Below are positions 16,077-25,450 of a stretch of DNA of 64,000 bases, piece after piece (within the stretch, counting starts at the first letter, position 1; every line of letters begins with the position of its first letter). The translations under genes were made by a program, and so were the position numbers. The stretch comes from Planctomycetota bacterium (GTDB lineage Bacteria > Planctomycetota > PLA2), in contig JAJFFH010000014.1 of the NCBI GenBank assembly GCA_021776735.1, positions 1 to 64,000 of the forward strand, given 5' to 3'. A model generated the notes under the pieces. The model was not told the origin of the DNA, did no database searches, and was given only the letters and a program-made list of their open reading frames with translations.

Positions 16077-16646
16077 ATGACGCAGATGCAACAAGACGGC
16101 CGTGACGAAACGAACGCGACGGACAACGTCGAAGACACCATCATGAAATTCACGTCGGGAGACGTGACCATCGAACTGTCCGGTTCCGAGGACTTCGTCG
16201 AGCGCCAAATCCGCTACTTTCGCCACTACCTCGACGGTGGTCCCGACGGTGCACGCCCGGCACGGGCCGGTTCGGCCGCGCCGACGGGTCGAAGCACAGT
16301 TAGTACCGAGACGGGCACGGGTTCAGGCAAGGGGGGCGCGGGGGCGGCTCGTCCGCGTCCGTCGCTCAACGAGTTCTTCAGTGCGCGCGCCGTCAAGCAC
16401 GGTCGCGGCGCGATCCAGGAAGCGCTGCTCCTGTTCGGCTATTTCCTGCAGGAGGTCGAGGGCCAGTTCGAGTTCTCGATCGAGCAGATCGGTGGCTGTT
16501 TCGGCGTGGTCGGCCGCCCGCCGCCCAAGAACCTCCACCATGCCGTCGGCACCATGAAGCGCAAGCAGGCGTGGTTCCAAGAGGGATCGAAGCGCGGCTA
16601 CTACCGCGTCAGCGAGACCGGCAAGCGCATCGTTCGGCCGCTCTAG
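16077..16646 (+). CDS. Conserved hypothetical protein, possible winged-helix C-terminus
   Basis: This is a 189-residue protein. Residues 20-55 include FTSGDVTIELSGSEDFVERQIRY, residues 58-95 are a low-complexity Gly/Ser/Ala linker, and residues 95-189 form a conserved-looking helical domain (LNEFFSARAVKHGRGAIQEALLLFGYFL, then GRPPPKNLHHAVGTMKRK, ending YYRVSETGKRIVR). The last part has the shape of a winged helix: a helix pair, then a beta hairpin. I do not recognise the family. The start ATG 16077 could instead be ATG 16083 or 16143. Confidence 0.6.
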   Translation: MTQMQQDGRDETNATDNVEDTIMKFTSGDVTIELSGSEDFVERQIRYFRHYLDGGPDGARPARAGSAAPTGRSTVSTETGTGSGKGGAGAARPRPSLNEFFSARAVKHGRGAIQEALLLFGYFLQEVEGQFEFSIEQIGGCFGVVGRPPPKNLHHAVGTMKRKQAWFQEGSKRGYYRVSETGKRIVRPL

Positions 16647-16720
16647 GCGAGTTCCAGGCGCCGCGGTCCCTGCGCTCCCCGCCCTCGCTTTAGCGGGCGT
16701 TTTGGTCTTCCGATAAGTGA

Positions 16721-17143
16721 ATGGTGCAGAAAAAGGGCGCAACTACGGTTGTTGGACTGGGCATCGTCACGGCGATTTTCATGGCCATGATGTCCATGTT
16801 CTACCTGCAGCAGATCCCGACGCAGGCGGACCTGGACCGGCTTGAGGACGACGTGCGCCGCGAGCACGGGCTCTATCTCGCCGCCGCCGCACCCCTGGAG
16901 ATCAGGCTGGTTCGCCCCGACAAGGAGGGCGGCCGGACCGGCGTTCGGATCACATGCACCATGCGGCCGGACCTTCGCAAACGGCCCAAGACGATCGAGC
17001 TCTATCTCGCTCGGATGGCTGCCACGGTGCTGGATCATCCGGACTGGCACGGGCGAATCGGCTGGGTCACCGTCGCCCATACCAAGCCGATCGACGTAAC
17101 CCTGACGCGCCACGCGAAGGTCGAAAAGGACGAGTCGGCGTAG
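16721..17143 (+). CDS. Membrane-anchored hypothetical protein
   Basis: This is a 140-residue protein with one N-terminal transmembrane helix (VVGLGIVTAIFMAMMSMFYL, about residues 10-29). The soluble domain begins as a coiled-coil-like segment (ADLDRLEDDVRREHG) and continues as mixed alpha/beta with GRTGVRITCTMRPDL. No known motif. The 74-nt gap upstream contains an imperfect GC-rich hairpin followed by TTTT (about 16680-16704). It is probably an inner-membrane protein facing outward. Confidence 0.6.
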   Translation: MVQKKGATTVVGLGIVTAIFMAMMSMFYLQQIPTQADLDRLEDDVRREHGLYLAAAAPLEIRLVRPDKEGGRTGVRITCTMRPDLRKRPKTIELYLARMAATVLDHPDWHGRIGWVTVAHTKPIDVTLTRHAKVEKDESA

Positions 17144-17203
17144 GGCCCGGCCGCCCCTCCGCCGCCCCCCGTTCTCTGGAGCCGACGCCCGCCCTCCCCT
17201 CAT

Positions 17204-17336
17204 CCGGTTGGCGGTTCCCCCGCCAACCGGACCGGAAGCTCCCCCGCAGGGCCTCAACGGCGTCAGCCGTTGAGGCAAAAAGACACTGGGAACGCCTCGC
17301 ACCCCTTCACCGGTTAGCGGTTCCTCTGCCAACCGG
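17204..17336. repeat. Three strong hairpins in the gap before rpmE
   Basis: The 316-nt gene-free gap 17144-17459 contains perfect hairpins at 17204-17230 (CCGGTTGGCGG, loop TTCCC, CCGCCAACCGG) and 17251-17276 (GCCTCAACGGC, loop GTCA, GCCGTTGAGGC), and an imperfect one at 17310-17336 that is a diverged direct copy of the first. None is followed by a T tract on either strand, so simple termination is unlikely. No gene is seen in the gap. Confidence 0.7.
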
Positions 17337-17459
17337 CCCGCCCCCCTTGTCCCCTTTCCGTCCCGGCGGAAATTGCGGGTCTCAAGAGCCCCGGTTATGC
17401 TGTTGGGCTTGCCGGACCACGGGGCACCATGTGTGCCCGGTGCCCGAGAGCATCTAGCC

Positions 17460-17780
17460 ATGAAAAAGGGCATTCATCCCAAATACACCGACTGCAAGGT
17501 GCGGTGCGCCTGCGGCAACGAGTTCACGACCCGTGCCACGGTGACCGAACTCAAGCTCGACATCTGCAACGTCTGCCACCCGTACTACACGGGCAAGCAG
17601 AAGTTCGTCGACTCCGCGGGGCGCGTCCAACGGTTCCGCGAGCGCTACGGCGACTACCGCAAGGGCAAGAACGCCCCGGCGGACGCCACAGCCGCTCCTG
17701 AGGCCGAGGCGACTCCCGCTCCTGCGGGCCAGGCCGCGCCCGGCCCGGCGGCCGAGCCTGCTCCCGAGTCCGGTTCCTAG
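17460..17780 (+). CDS. rpmE: 50S ribosomal protein L31 with Ala/Pro/Glu-rich extension
   Basis: The first 67 residues ([20 protein letters not shown]...[21 protein letters not shown]) are a type A L31. The cysteines CKVRCAC and CNVC give the zinc-binding set of the C+ form. After residue 70 comes a low-complexity tail rich in Ala, Pro and Glu that is not part of the usual L31 of about 70 residues. Start ATG 17460 is set by alignment to the family start. It is followed after 24 nt by prfA, the common rpmE-prfA-prmC arrangement. Confidence 0.93.
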   Translation: MKKGIHPKYTDCKVRCACGNEFTTRATVTELKLDICNVCHPYYTGKQKFVDSAGRVQRFRERYGDYRKGKNAPADATAAPEAEATPAPAGQAAPGPAAEPAPESGS

Positions 17781-17804
17781 GCGGCGGGGCGGCGGGCTCG
17801 AACC

Positions 17805-18917
17805 GTGGCCGAATCTGCTCCTGGAAGCCTCTCCGAGATCCTTGCGCGCTACCGTGAATTGACCGAGAAACTCGCGGATCCCGACGTCGCAACGAACCCG
17901 GGGCGCATGCAGCTCGTATTAAAGGAGCGTGGGCAGCTCGAGCGCCGCGCGAAGCTGTACGAGGAACTGCTCGATTTGCGCGCCGAGATCAAGGACACCC
18001 GCGAACTACTCGACGATGAGGACATGCGCGAGGAGGCCGAGGCCGAGATAGCGCAGCTCGCGGACCGCGAGAAAACCCTGATCGAGAACCTCGCCGAGGA
18101 ACTTGGGGCGGACGTGGCCGAATCGGCGACGAGTGTCATCATCGAGGTTCGGCCTGGCACGGGCGGCGACGAGGCCGCGCTGTTCGCGCACGACCTCTAC
18201 GAGATGTATCGCCGCTGGGCCGACCTCAAGAGATACAAGGTCGAGGTCATCGTGCTCCAGAAGACCGATCTTGGCGGGCTGCGCGAGGCGTGTTTTGCGA
18301 TCAAGGGGCCGGGGGTTTACCGCCAGCTCATGTTCGAGTCCGGCGGGCACCGTGTCCAGCGGGTTCCTTCGACGGAGACACAGGGGCGTGTGCACACCTC
18401 GGCCGCGACCGTCGCCGTTCTCCCCGAACTGGAGGAGCTCAAGGTCGAGATCAACGAGGAAGAGCTCAAGATCGACACCATGCGCGCCAGCGGTCCGGGG
18501 GGCCAAAAGGTCAACAAGACCGAGTCGGCCATCCGCATCACCCACGTCCCGACCGGCATCGTGGTCAAGTGCCAGGACGAAAAATCCCAGCACAAGAACC
18601 GCGCGCGGGCGATGCGCATCCTCAAGGGTCGGCTCAACGACCGGATGCGCCAGGAAAGAGACAATGCCCGGGCGGAGCAGCGGAAGGGCCAAATCGGCTC
18701 CGGCGACCGCAGCCAGCGCATCAGAACCTATAACTTTCCGCAGGACCGGTGCACCGACCACCGATTGGACTTCAATCTTTCCCGACTTCCGGACATCATG
18801 TTGGGGAAGCTCGACCCGCTGATCGAGGCGCTTCGCGAGCATGAGAAAGCCAAGCGGCTGGAAGCGCTCGATCTCAAGGCCCTTCAAGGCCCTTCAAGGG
18901 CCGGAGGAAACGAATGA
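17805..18917 (+). CDS. prfA: Peptide chain release factor 1
   Basis: RF1 reads UAA/UAG stop codons and triggers peptide release. The 370-residue protein has the N-terminal helical domain, the P-x-T codon-recognition loop (here PST in [14 protein letters not shown]), and the GGQ loop ([16 protein letters not shown], near residues 232-234) that is methylated by PrmC. PxT rather than SPF identifies RF1, not RF2. The start is GTG 17805. The 3' end contains a tandem 10-bp duplication (ggcccttcaa twice, about 18880-18899) that lengthens the tail. The stop overlaps the next ATG. Confidence 0.97.
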   Translation: MAESAPGSLSEILARYRELTEKLADPDVATNPGRMQLVLKERGQLERRAKLYEELLDLRAEIKDTRELLDDEDMREEAEAEIAQLADREKTLIENLAEELGADVAESATSVIIEVRPGTGGDEAALFAHDLYEMYRRWADLKRYKVEVIVLQKTDLGGLREACFAIKGPGVYRQLMFESGGHRVQRVPSTETQGRVHTSAATVAVLPELEELKVEINEEELKIDTMRASGPGGQKVNKTESAIRITHVPTGIVVKCQDEKSQHKNRARAMRILKGRLNDRMRQERDNARAEQRKGQIGSGDRSQRIRTYNFPQDRCTDHRLDFNLSRLPDIMLGKLDPLIEALREHEKAKRLEALDLKALQGPSRAGGNE

Positions 18918-19597
18918 ATGACAAGGATCTGCCCGCCGGCGCCGGCGGCGAGTTCGAGACTGAACCGGACACGGGTACCGACGAGACGAACGACGATCTC
19001 TCGACGGAGCCCGAGATCGCGCCTGCGATCCCGGTGGCCGATTCGGTGTCGGCAACCCGTGACGCGGAACCCGAACCCGCCTTGGCGGCGGCCGGTCCTC
19101 GTGTCTTCTCCGAGCACTTCTGGCTGCTCATGGGTCTCGGTTTCGTCATGGCCGCGACGGCTTCCGTCTGGGCCCGTCCGAGCATCCACGGAGGCATCGG
19201 GCTCAACGGCGCACAGAGCATCAAGATCACGTTGCTGCGCGGCCTCGCTTTTTACGGTCTCGCCGTCGGCATCGCGAACATCGCGACCGGACGCCTCAAG
19301 GCGATGGGCAGCACCTTCGTCACCGGTGTTCTCGCCTTGTGGTTCGGCATCAAGCAGATGATGCAGACATGGGACCAGCCGGCGTGCCGCGGCTGGTCGG
19401 AAATGGAGAAGTTCCTCAAGGACGGGACGGGCTACAACACCAAGATCCACGTCACCGAGTACCTCGGCCAGTGGGGCCCGGGCCCCTGGATGAGCGTGCT
19501 GGGCGGTATGCTCATCGTCCTGGTGTTCCTCAAGGCGATCCTCTTCGCCAAAAAGCAGGAATCCGCGCCCGCGCCGTCGCGCCGCCGTCGCCGTTGA
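18914..19597 (+). CDS. Polytopic membrane protein
   Basis: This is a 227-residue protein with an acidic disordered N-terminus (residues 1-68), then four likely transmembrane helices: [49 protein letters not shown] and [19 protein letters not shown]. It ends in a basic SRRRRR tail. It overlaps prfA (ATGA) and is overlapped by prmC (TTGA), so it is translationally coupled inside an rpmE-prfA-prmC operon, where it is an unusual insertion. No family recognised. Confidence 0.75.
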   Translation: MNDKDLPAGAGGEFETEPDTGTDETNDDLSTEPEIAPAIPVADSVSATRDAEPEPALAAAGPRVFSEHFWLLMGLGFVMAATASVWARPSIHGGIGLNGAQSIKITLLRGLAFYGLAVGIANIATGRLKAMGSTFVTGVLALWFGIKQMMQTWDQPACRGWSEMEKFLKDGTGYNTKIHVTEYLGQWGPGPWMSVLGGMLIVLVFLKAILFAKKQESAPAPSRRRRR

Positions 19598-20433
19598 CCG
19601 TCCAGGAAGTTCTCCAACGCTCCGCCTCCTGGCTGCGCGACAAGGGACTTGCGTCCCCGCGCCTGGAGGCGGAGCTCTTGCTCGCGCATGTTCTTCAGGG
19701 CGACCGTCTTGGGCTCTACACGCAGAGCGACCGGCCGCTCGACGACGAGGAACTCGAAGCTTATCGCGGCCTCCTGCGTCGCCGGGTCGCGGGCGAACCC
19801 GCGGCCTACCTCACGGGCGCGCGCGAGTTCTACGGCCTCGCGTTCCGGGTGGGACCCGCCGTTCTCGTGCCACGCCCCGAGACCGAGTTGCTCGTGGACC
19901 GAACCCGCGCCCTGGAGCCCGCGCCCCGGCGGCTCCTGGACCTCGGCACCGGCTCCGGTTGCATTGCGGTCGCCTGCGTTCAGCGCGTCGAACGGCTCGA
20001 AGCCGTCGCGACCGATCTCTCGGCGGCGGCCCTCGACTACGCCCGCCAGAATGCAGCGACGCACGGCGTGGCGGATCGCATCCGGTTTCTGGAAGGCGAT
20101 CTGTTCCAACCGCTCGAACCGACCGACCGCTTCGACGTGATCGTGTCGAACCCGCCGTATGTTGCGGATGAACCGCAGCCGGCAGGAACGGACGGCGATG
20201 CCCTGAAACACGAGCCGGCGCAAGCCTTGTTCGCCGGGCCCGAAGGCCTCGCCGTCCTTACGCTCTTGATCGAGGGAGCGCCCGCGTTCCTTGCGCCCGG
20301 CGGCACCCTCCTCGCCGAAATCGGTGAGGATCAGGAACAGGCGGTGCTGGCCCTGGCCCGCGCGGCGTTTGCGCACGCCAAGGTGCACCGGGACCTGGCC
20401 GGCCTGCCCAGAATCCTGGAAGCTTCGAGTTAG
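19594..20433 (+). CDS. prmC: Release factor glutamine methyltransferase
   Basis: PrmC methylates the Gln of the GGQ motif in release factors, using SAM. The frame shows a conserved N-terminal helical domain, EPAAYLTGAREFYGL, the SAM loop DLGTGSGCIAV (about 116-126) and the catalytic NPPY (about 186-189). Start TTG 19594 overlaps the upstream stop as TTGA; there is no ATG in a better position. About 279 residues is normal. The insertion between NPPY and HEPAQALF contains TGTDGDAL, encoded by a core match to the dispersed repeat, possibly coincidental. Confidence 0.93.
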   Translation: MTVQEVLQRSASWLRDKGLASPRLEAELLLAHVLQGDRLGLYTQSDRPLDDEELEAYRGLLRRRVAGEPAAYLTGAREFYGLAFRVGPAVLVPRPETELLVDRTRALEPAPRRLLDLGTGSGCIAVACVQRVERLEAVATDLSAAALDYARQNAATHGVADRIRFLEGDLFQPLEPTDRFDVIVSNPPYVADEPQPAGTDGDALKHEPAQALFAGPEGLAVLTLLIEGAPAFLAPGGTLLAEIGEDQEQAVLALARAAFAHAKVHRDLAGLPRILEASS

Positions 20434-21087
20434 ATGTCGATGCTGAAGGTGGTCGTCGGGATCGCCTTTTTGGGCATCGGGTGTGGGGATCGGTCGGGGA
20501 ACTCCACGGAACCATCCCATTCCGAGGACCGAGTACTCCGGGCTCTTCAAGAGACGGGAATGACGCTCGGAGATTCGGTCAAGATTCCAATCATCGAACG
20601 CGGGAAGGTGCTTTATCGGCGCATCCTGAACGTGATAGCCGATCGGGCGGCGCGTCTCGAGCCGGCAGCATCCGGTCGGTCCCGCAAACGAGTCTCCGCC
20701 GCCGACGTTGTCCTTGCCGCTGATATTCACGACGTGGACCTCTGTCGGATCGCGTTTCGTCGGATCGTCGAGGACCTGTCGGATCCGGCGGCGCTGAGAC
20801 ACGGGCGGGTCGCGATCGCGTTGGAAGCGATTGCCGTGTCCTACGAAAGCCGGCTTGCGGCGTGCCGCCGACGCGGACGGCGTGACGAACTCGTCGCCTT
20901 GCTCCAATCCTGCTGGGGCTGGCCGATCGAGCGGTACGGCGATCTGCTGTCCAGGCCGGGATTGAAAGGCGTGCCCGTGCTTGGGAGCTGGCGTTGCGGG
21001 AACGGATGGGCGGCGACGTGGATGGCCGGTGGTTCGAGTTCGTACCCGGGGTGTTTCGCGCGCCGTATGTGTCGCCCGGCGACTTGA
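20434..21087 (+). CDS. Putative lipoprotein, probably frameshifted near its 3' end
   Basis: ATG 20434 directly follows the prmC stop. The N-terminus MSMLKVVVGIAFLGIGC is a lipoprotein signal (lipobox GIGC). Residues 20-185 are helical (VLRALQETGMTLGDSVKIP, RAALRHGRVAIALEAIAV). The last 35 residues in this frame look unlike protein, whereas another frame over 20985-21095 reads ALRERMGGDVDGRWFEFVPG, then FRAPYVSPGDLIR and a stop at 21093-21095. I infer a one-base indel around 20960-20985, either a real mutation or a sequencing error. No family recognised. Confidence 0.55.
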   Translation: MSMLKVVVGIAFLGIGCGDRSGNSTEPSHSEDRVLRALQETGMTLGDSVKIPIIERGKVLYRRILNVIADRAARLEPAASGRSRKRVSAADVVLAADIHDVDLCRIAFRRIVEDLSDPAALRHGRVAIALEAIAVSYESRLAACRRRGRRDELVALLQSCWGWPIERYGDLLSRPGLKGVPVLGSWRCGNGWAATWMAGGSSSYPGCFARRMCRPAT

Positions 21088-21161
21088 TCCGATAAGCGCA
21101 CAGCTTCCCGACGAGCCGCGGAGTGGCGGGCGAAGGGGCGCCGGCGCAGCGGCGGATTGCA

Positions 21162-21689
21162 TCACGTAGCGTCGAAACGGCGGGTCAGCGCGTTCGGTTG
21201 ACGGTCGGTGCTCAACTGGCTCGCGATCCAGAAAAACGGATCGAGTTCCTCGCCGTTTGGCAGCACAAGGCGCGAGCGCCAGATGTTGGGCGGGCGCTGA
21301 GGGCGCCACGTCGCCTTGTCCGCGCGCACCCAAATCTCGCCGACCATGCAGCCCAATTCGGTCGCCACGACCGAAAACAGGTTGCGCGGGTGGCTCGGGT
21401 CCTGCTCTTGCGTCAGCTTCCAGTGCATTTCCGCGTTCAGTAGCTCGTCGAGATAGGCCAGTGCTGCGCGGTCGGGGTCGAGCTCGACCCGCCGCACCTG
21501 ATAGATGCGCTCCACCCCGTCCATGGCGAGTTTTTCCAGGGTCTTGGGCAGCCGCTCCCTTTCCTGCGTGCTGATGGCCGCCTCGTACGCCGCAAGCGAT
21601 GCGTGGCCCTCGGGCACCCGCACGCGAAACCACTTGGCGAACAGCACCTGGGCGGTCGGACCACTCTGTTTGCGTCGAAACGGCCACAT
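21162..21689 (-). CDS. Conserved hypothetical protein
   Basis: This is a 175-residue protein starting ATG 21689 (MWPFRRKQSG). It is soluble, with a Trp-rich C-terminal half (IWVRADKATWRPQRPPNIWR). No signal peptide and no recognised motif. It lies 53 nt downstream of purQ on the same strand, so it may be the third gene of the purL-purQ transcript. It converges on the lipoprotein gene ending at 21087. Confidence 0.6.
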   Translation of the reverse strand: MWPFRRKQSGPTAQVLFAKWFRVRVPEGHASLAAYEAAISTQERERLPKTLEKLAMDGVERIYQVRRVELDPDRAALAYLDELLNAEMHWKLTQEQDPSHPRNLFSVVATELGCMVGEIWVRADKATWRPQRPPNIWRSRLVLPNGEELDPFFWIASQLSTDRQPNALTRRFDAT

Positions 21690-21742
21690 TGGCCTGCATT
21701 ATCCACGACCACACCGGGTCTGGCCGGTCCGTATCGCCGATC

Positions 21743-22471
21743 CTACGACACCGCCGCGACCATCTGCCTGAAGAACCGCAGGCCATCGGGCTCGTCGGCC
21801 AAGCCTTCGCGCGTCCAGCGCGGGTGGTGCCACGGTTCGAGATGGCGTTCGGGGTGCGGCATGAGACCGAGGATGCGCCCGGTCTCGTCGCACACCCCGG
21901 CGACCGATCGTTCCGATCCGTTCGGATTCTCCGCGTAGCGAAAGCTGATCTGCCCCTGCTCCTCAAGCCGATCGAGAACGGAGGCGCTTCCCACAAGCCG
22001 GCCCTCCGCGTGCGCGATCGGGAACAGGTACCGCTCCCCGCGCGACAGCCACGCGCAACGGTCCGTCGGCACTTCGACCTCGACCCACTCGTCCTGGTAG
22101 CGGTGCGACGAGTTGTCGGTGAGCGTGAGTTCCTGTTCTCCGCTTCCGGGCAAGAGGCCGGTTTTCACAAGCACCTGGAAACCGTTGCAGATCCCGAGCA
22201 CGAGGCCCCCGTCCGCAACGAACCGGCGCAGCCCGGGGAGCAGGCGCGCGCGCAGCTCCGTGGCCAGCACACGGCCGGCCGCGATGTCGTCGCCGTACGA
22301 GAATCCGCCGGGGATAACGAGGATGCGGTACGAGTCGAGTAGTCCGGGCTCGGCCAGCAGCTCGTTGACATGGCGCGACTCGGCGGTGGCGCCGGCCTGC
22401 TCGAGTGCGAACACCGTTTCACGGTCGCAGTTGGTTCCGGCGGCGCGGAGAACGAGGCTCAAGGGCTTCAA
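21743..22471 (-). CDS. purQ: Phosphoribosylformylglycinamidine synthase subunit PurQ
   Basis: PurQ is the glutaminase subunit that feeds ammonia to PurL in step four of purine synthesis. The 242-residue class I glutamine amidotransferase shows the oxyanion strand PGGFSYGDDI, the nucleophile elbow LGICNGFQVL (catalytic Cys), and the His/Glu pair in LMPHPERHLEP. The start is TTG 22471, overlapping the purL stop as TTGA, so the two are translationally coupled. This places it in the separate-subunit form of the FGAM synthase. Confidence 0.95.
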   Translation of the reverse strand: MKPLSLVLRAAGTNCDRETVFALEQAGATAESRHVNELLAEPGLLDSYRILVIPGGFSYGDDIAAGRVLATELRARLLPGLRRFVADGGLVLGICNGFQVLVKTGLLPGSGEQELTLTDNSSHRYQDEWVEVEVPTDRCAWLSRGERYLFPIAHAEGRLVGSASVLDRLEEQGQISFRYAENPNGSERSVAGVCDETGRILGLMPHPERHLEPWHHPRWTREGLADEPDGLRFFRQMVAAVS

Positions 22472-25281
22472 AGGAGATTCTCCCAGTGAAAAAACGCCTC
22501 GCGGGCGTCCGCAAGGGTCACTTCGAACGAGCCGAAGTCGACGACCGGTTCGGCGACGACCTCGCCGATCACCGCGTGCGGCACATCGAGCGCGACGTCG
22601 CCGTCGGTCTCGAGCAAGAAGCGCGTGGGGGTCTCGGAGAACAGCGGCAGGTCGGTCCGCTCCCCGAACGACTCGCCCAAAAGCATCGCCGTCCGTTGCA
22701 GGCGTACTCCGAGTCCTCCGGCCAATGCCATCTCGGTCGCGGCCACCGCGAGCCCGCCTTCGGACAGGTCATGGCACGCGCGAACATGGCCGGAACGAAT
22801 CGCGTCGGCCACCGCGCGCATCGTGGCGGGTGCGGTCTCGCGGACCTCCGGGCAGCGTCCGCCTTCGCCCAGGTAGCCGCCACCGAGTTCGTTGTAGGTC
22901 AGTCCGACGAGCACGAGCTTGTTGCCGGCCCGCTTGAGATCGGACGTGACGCACGTCGTGACGTCATCGACCTGGCCGAGCGCGGACACGAGCAGCGTGT
23001 GGGGGATGCGAATGGATCCGTCAGCGGTGCGGAACTCGTTGTTGAGCGAGTCCTTGCCGGAGATGAACGGCGCGCCGAACAGGAGCGCGGCGTCGTGGCA
23101 GCCGCGGCACGCGCGCACGAGCGCGCCCAGTGTTTCGGGGTTGTTGCAGTCGCCCCACGAAAAGTTGTCGAGCAGCGCGATGCGATCCGGGTCGGCGCCG
23201 ACCGCGACCGCGTTGCGAATCGCCTCGTCGATGGCGAGCATCGCCATTCGGTACGGATCGAGGTCGCCGTGGCGCGGGTTGATGCCGTTGGCAATCACGA
23301 GGCCGCGCCGCGAGCCGAGCACGGGTGTGACAACCGCCGCGTCGCCGGGCCCGCGCCCGTCGGGACCGACGAGCGGCTTGATGGCGGAGCCCGCCTGCAC
23401 CTCGTGGTCGTACTGGCGCACGATCCACTCCTTCGAGCAGACGTTGCCGTCGCGCAGCGTCGCGAGCAGCGCGCCGCGCAGGTCTGCCACGGGCGCGGGG
23501 TCGGCGGCGGGCGTGGCCGTGGTCCATGTCGCCCGGCGCGGAGTCTGAGGCAGGCCGTCGTGCAGAAACTCCATGGTGAGATCGACGATGACCTCGTCGC
23601 GATGCTTGACGAGCAGGCGGCCGTCCCCGGTGAAACGACCGATCACGGTTGCCTCGACATCCTCCGCGTCAAAAACAGCGAGCATCTCGTCAACGTGCTC
23701 GGGCGGAACGGCGAAGACCATCCGCTCCTGCGCTTCGCTGATCCAGATCTCGACCGGACTCAGCCCGTCGTACTTGAGCGGCGCGCGTTCGAGCCAGACC
23801 TCGGCGCCGACCTCCTCGCCCATCTCGCCGACCGCGGACGAGAAGCCGCCGGCGCCGCAGTCGGTCACCGCGCGATACAGTCCGCGATCGCGCGCTCGCA
23901 GCAGCGCATCGAGCACCCGCTTCTCCTCGATCGCGTTGCCAATCTGCACGGCGCCGCCGCTGACCGTGTCGGATTCGTCGTGCAGCGGCTCGCTGGAGAA
24001 CGTCGCGCCGTGAATCCCGTCGCGCCCGGTTCGCCCGCCGGCGGCCACGATCGCATCGCCCGGCCGCGCCTCCTTCTCGCTCATGCCGCGCGGCAGGATG
24101 CCGACCGTGCCGCAATACACGAGCGGGTTGCCGACGTAACGATGGTCGAAACACACCGCGCCGTTGACCGTCGGGATGCCCATGCGGTTGCCGTAGTCCC
24201 GCACCCCCGCCACGACGCCCTTCATCACGCGCAGGGGATGAAGCACTCCCTTCGGGAGTCGAGAGGAACGGACGGCGATGTCGCCGAAACAAAAGACATC
24301 GGTGTTGGCCACGGGCCGGGCGCCGAGCCCGGTGCCCAGGATGTCGCGGATGACGCCCCCGGTGCCGGTGCCCGCGCCGCCGTAGGGCTCAATCGCGCTC
24401 GGGTGGTTGTGCGTCTCGACCTTGAAGCACGCGTCGTGCTTGTCGTCGAAGCGGATGATGCCGGCGTTGTCCTTGAAGACCGACACGCACCAGTCGTCTT
24501 GAAAACCCTCGCGCAGCTTGTGCGTGACCCCGAACACGGTCTCCTTCAGGAGATTGTCGATGCGTTGTCTTGCGCCGTCCTCGACATAGTCGATCGGGCC
24601 GCCCAGCGTCTTGTGCTTGCAGTGCTCCGACCAGGTCTGCGCGATGGTCTCGAGTTCGCCCAGTCGCGGCGCGCGCCCGAGTGCGGCGAAGTGGTCGCGC
24701 ACGGTGCGCATCTCCTTCTCGTCGAGCGCAAGGACGTACTGCCGAGAGATCGAAAGCAATCCGTTGTCGTCGAGTTCGGAGAGGTCGATCAAGGGCATCG
24801 TCACGTTGGGCGCGCCCTTGGGCAGCTCGCGCGGCACGGGTACTTCCCCGAGCCCGATCTCCTCGATGACCTCGTTGGCCAGCGACCGTCCGACCGCCGC
24901 CTCGATGTCATCGGCACCCGCGTCCGCCTCGATCCAGTAGGTGTGACCGGTTACCGCGCGGGACGGGTTTTCGCCGAGCGCGCGCGCGGCGCGCAGGATC
25001 GACGCCTCGATCGGGTCCATGACGCCGGGTCGTTTCCAGACAGACACCGCGACGCCGGAGCCGGGCAACGGGCCATCGACCGCGCCCGCTTCGAGCACGG
25101 GATCGATCAGCACTTCGCGGGCGAACCCGGGCGCGTCGGTGAGGCCTTGCAGCCAGTAGACGCGGTGAACTCGCACCGCGCCGGCTGAAAGACCCGCGAG
25201 GTCGAGGTCGGCCCGCGCCGCCACCCCCGCCGGATCGGCGTGCTCGGGACGAACCCGGATTTCAATGCGCGACCAACTCAT
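22468..25281 (-). CDS. purL: Phosphoribosylformylglycinamidine synthase subunit PurL, with PurS-like N-terminus
   Basis: PurL converts FGAR, ATP and ammonia to FGAM. At 937 residues it lies between small PurL (about 730) and the 1300-residue fused form. Residues 1-140 look like two PurS-type units (IEIRVRPEHADPAGVAA; VSVWKRPGVMDPIEASI with TGHTYWIEAD), probably replacing separate PurS. The catalytic part has TWSEHCKHKTLGG (217-228), KVETHNHPSAIEPYGGAGTG and GKDSLNNEF. The DIAVRSSRLPKG stretch is encoded over a partial core match to the dispersed repeat (24264-24280). An AT-rich region at 25285-25335 probably carries the promoter. Confidence 0.95.
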   Translation of the reverse strand: MSWSRIEIRVRPEHADPAGVAARADLDLAGLSAGAVRVHRVYWLQGLTDAPGFAREVLIDPVLEAGAVDGPLPGSGVAVSVWKRPGVMDPIEASILRAARALGENPSRAVTGHTYWIEADAGADDIEAAVGRSLANEVIEEIGLGEVPVPRELPKGAPNVTMPLIDLSELDDNGLLSISRQYVLALDEKEMRTVRDHFAALGRAPRLGELETIAQTWSEHCKHKTLGGPIDYVEDGARQRIDNLLKETVFGVTHKLREGFQDDWCVSVFKDNAGIIRFDDKHDACFKVETHNHPSAIEPYGGAGTGTGGVIRDILGTGLGARPVANTDVFCFGDIAVRSSRLPKGVLHPLRVMKGVVAGVRDYGNRMGIPTVNGAVCFDHRYVGNPLVYCGTVGILPRGMSEKEARPGDAIVAAGGRTGRDGIHGATFSSEPLHDESDTVSGGAVQIGNAIEEKRVLDALLRARDRGLYRAVTDCGAGGFSSAVGEMGEEVGAEVWLERAPLKYDGLSPVEIWISEAQERMVFAVPPEHVDEMLAVFDAEDVEATVIGRFTGDGRLLVKHRDEVIVDLTMEFLHDGLPQTPRRATWTTATPAADPAPVADLRGALLATLRDGNVCSKEWIVRQYDHEVQAGSAIKPLVGPDGRGPGDAAVVTPVLGSRRGLVIANGINPRHGDLDPYRMAMLAIDEAIRNAVAVGADPDRIALLDNFSWGDCNNPETLGALVRACRGCHDAALLFGAPFISGKDSLNNEFRTADGSIRIPHTLLVSALGQVDDVTTCVTSDLKRAGNKLVLVGLTYNELGGGYLGEGGRCPEVRETAPATMRAVADAIRSGHVRACHDLSEGGLAVAATEMALAGGLGVRLQRTAMLLGESFGERTDLPLFSETPTRFLLETDGDVALDVPHAVIGEVVAEPVVDFGSFEVTLADAREAFFHWENLL

Positions 25282-25450
25282 AACAGGGGGCTATTCCTCT
25301 ATAAGTAACTGATATTTAAGGACTTATGACAATCCTAACCGGTTCCTCCGTCGGGTGCAACCTTGCGGGGCGCGCCACGGGGAGATAGTCTGCGCGTCTC
25401 GCGTACGCATCGCACCGATGCTCCATGTGGCCATGAATATTTCGGGTTAG

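Noticed and set aside
17204..17276. Hairpins as rho-independent terminators
   Set aside because: Neither strand has a T tract after the stems.
22405..25188. Long plus-strand open frame (927 codons) opposite purL
   Set aside because: It is antisense to clear PurL motifs, and its composition is typical of shadow frames.
25285..25345. Definite purL promoter or PurR-type operator
   Set aside because: The AT-rich region has TTGTCA and TTATAG-like boxes, but the spacing is poor and no clear operator is seen, so no site is listed.
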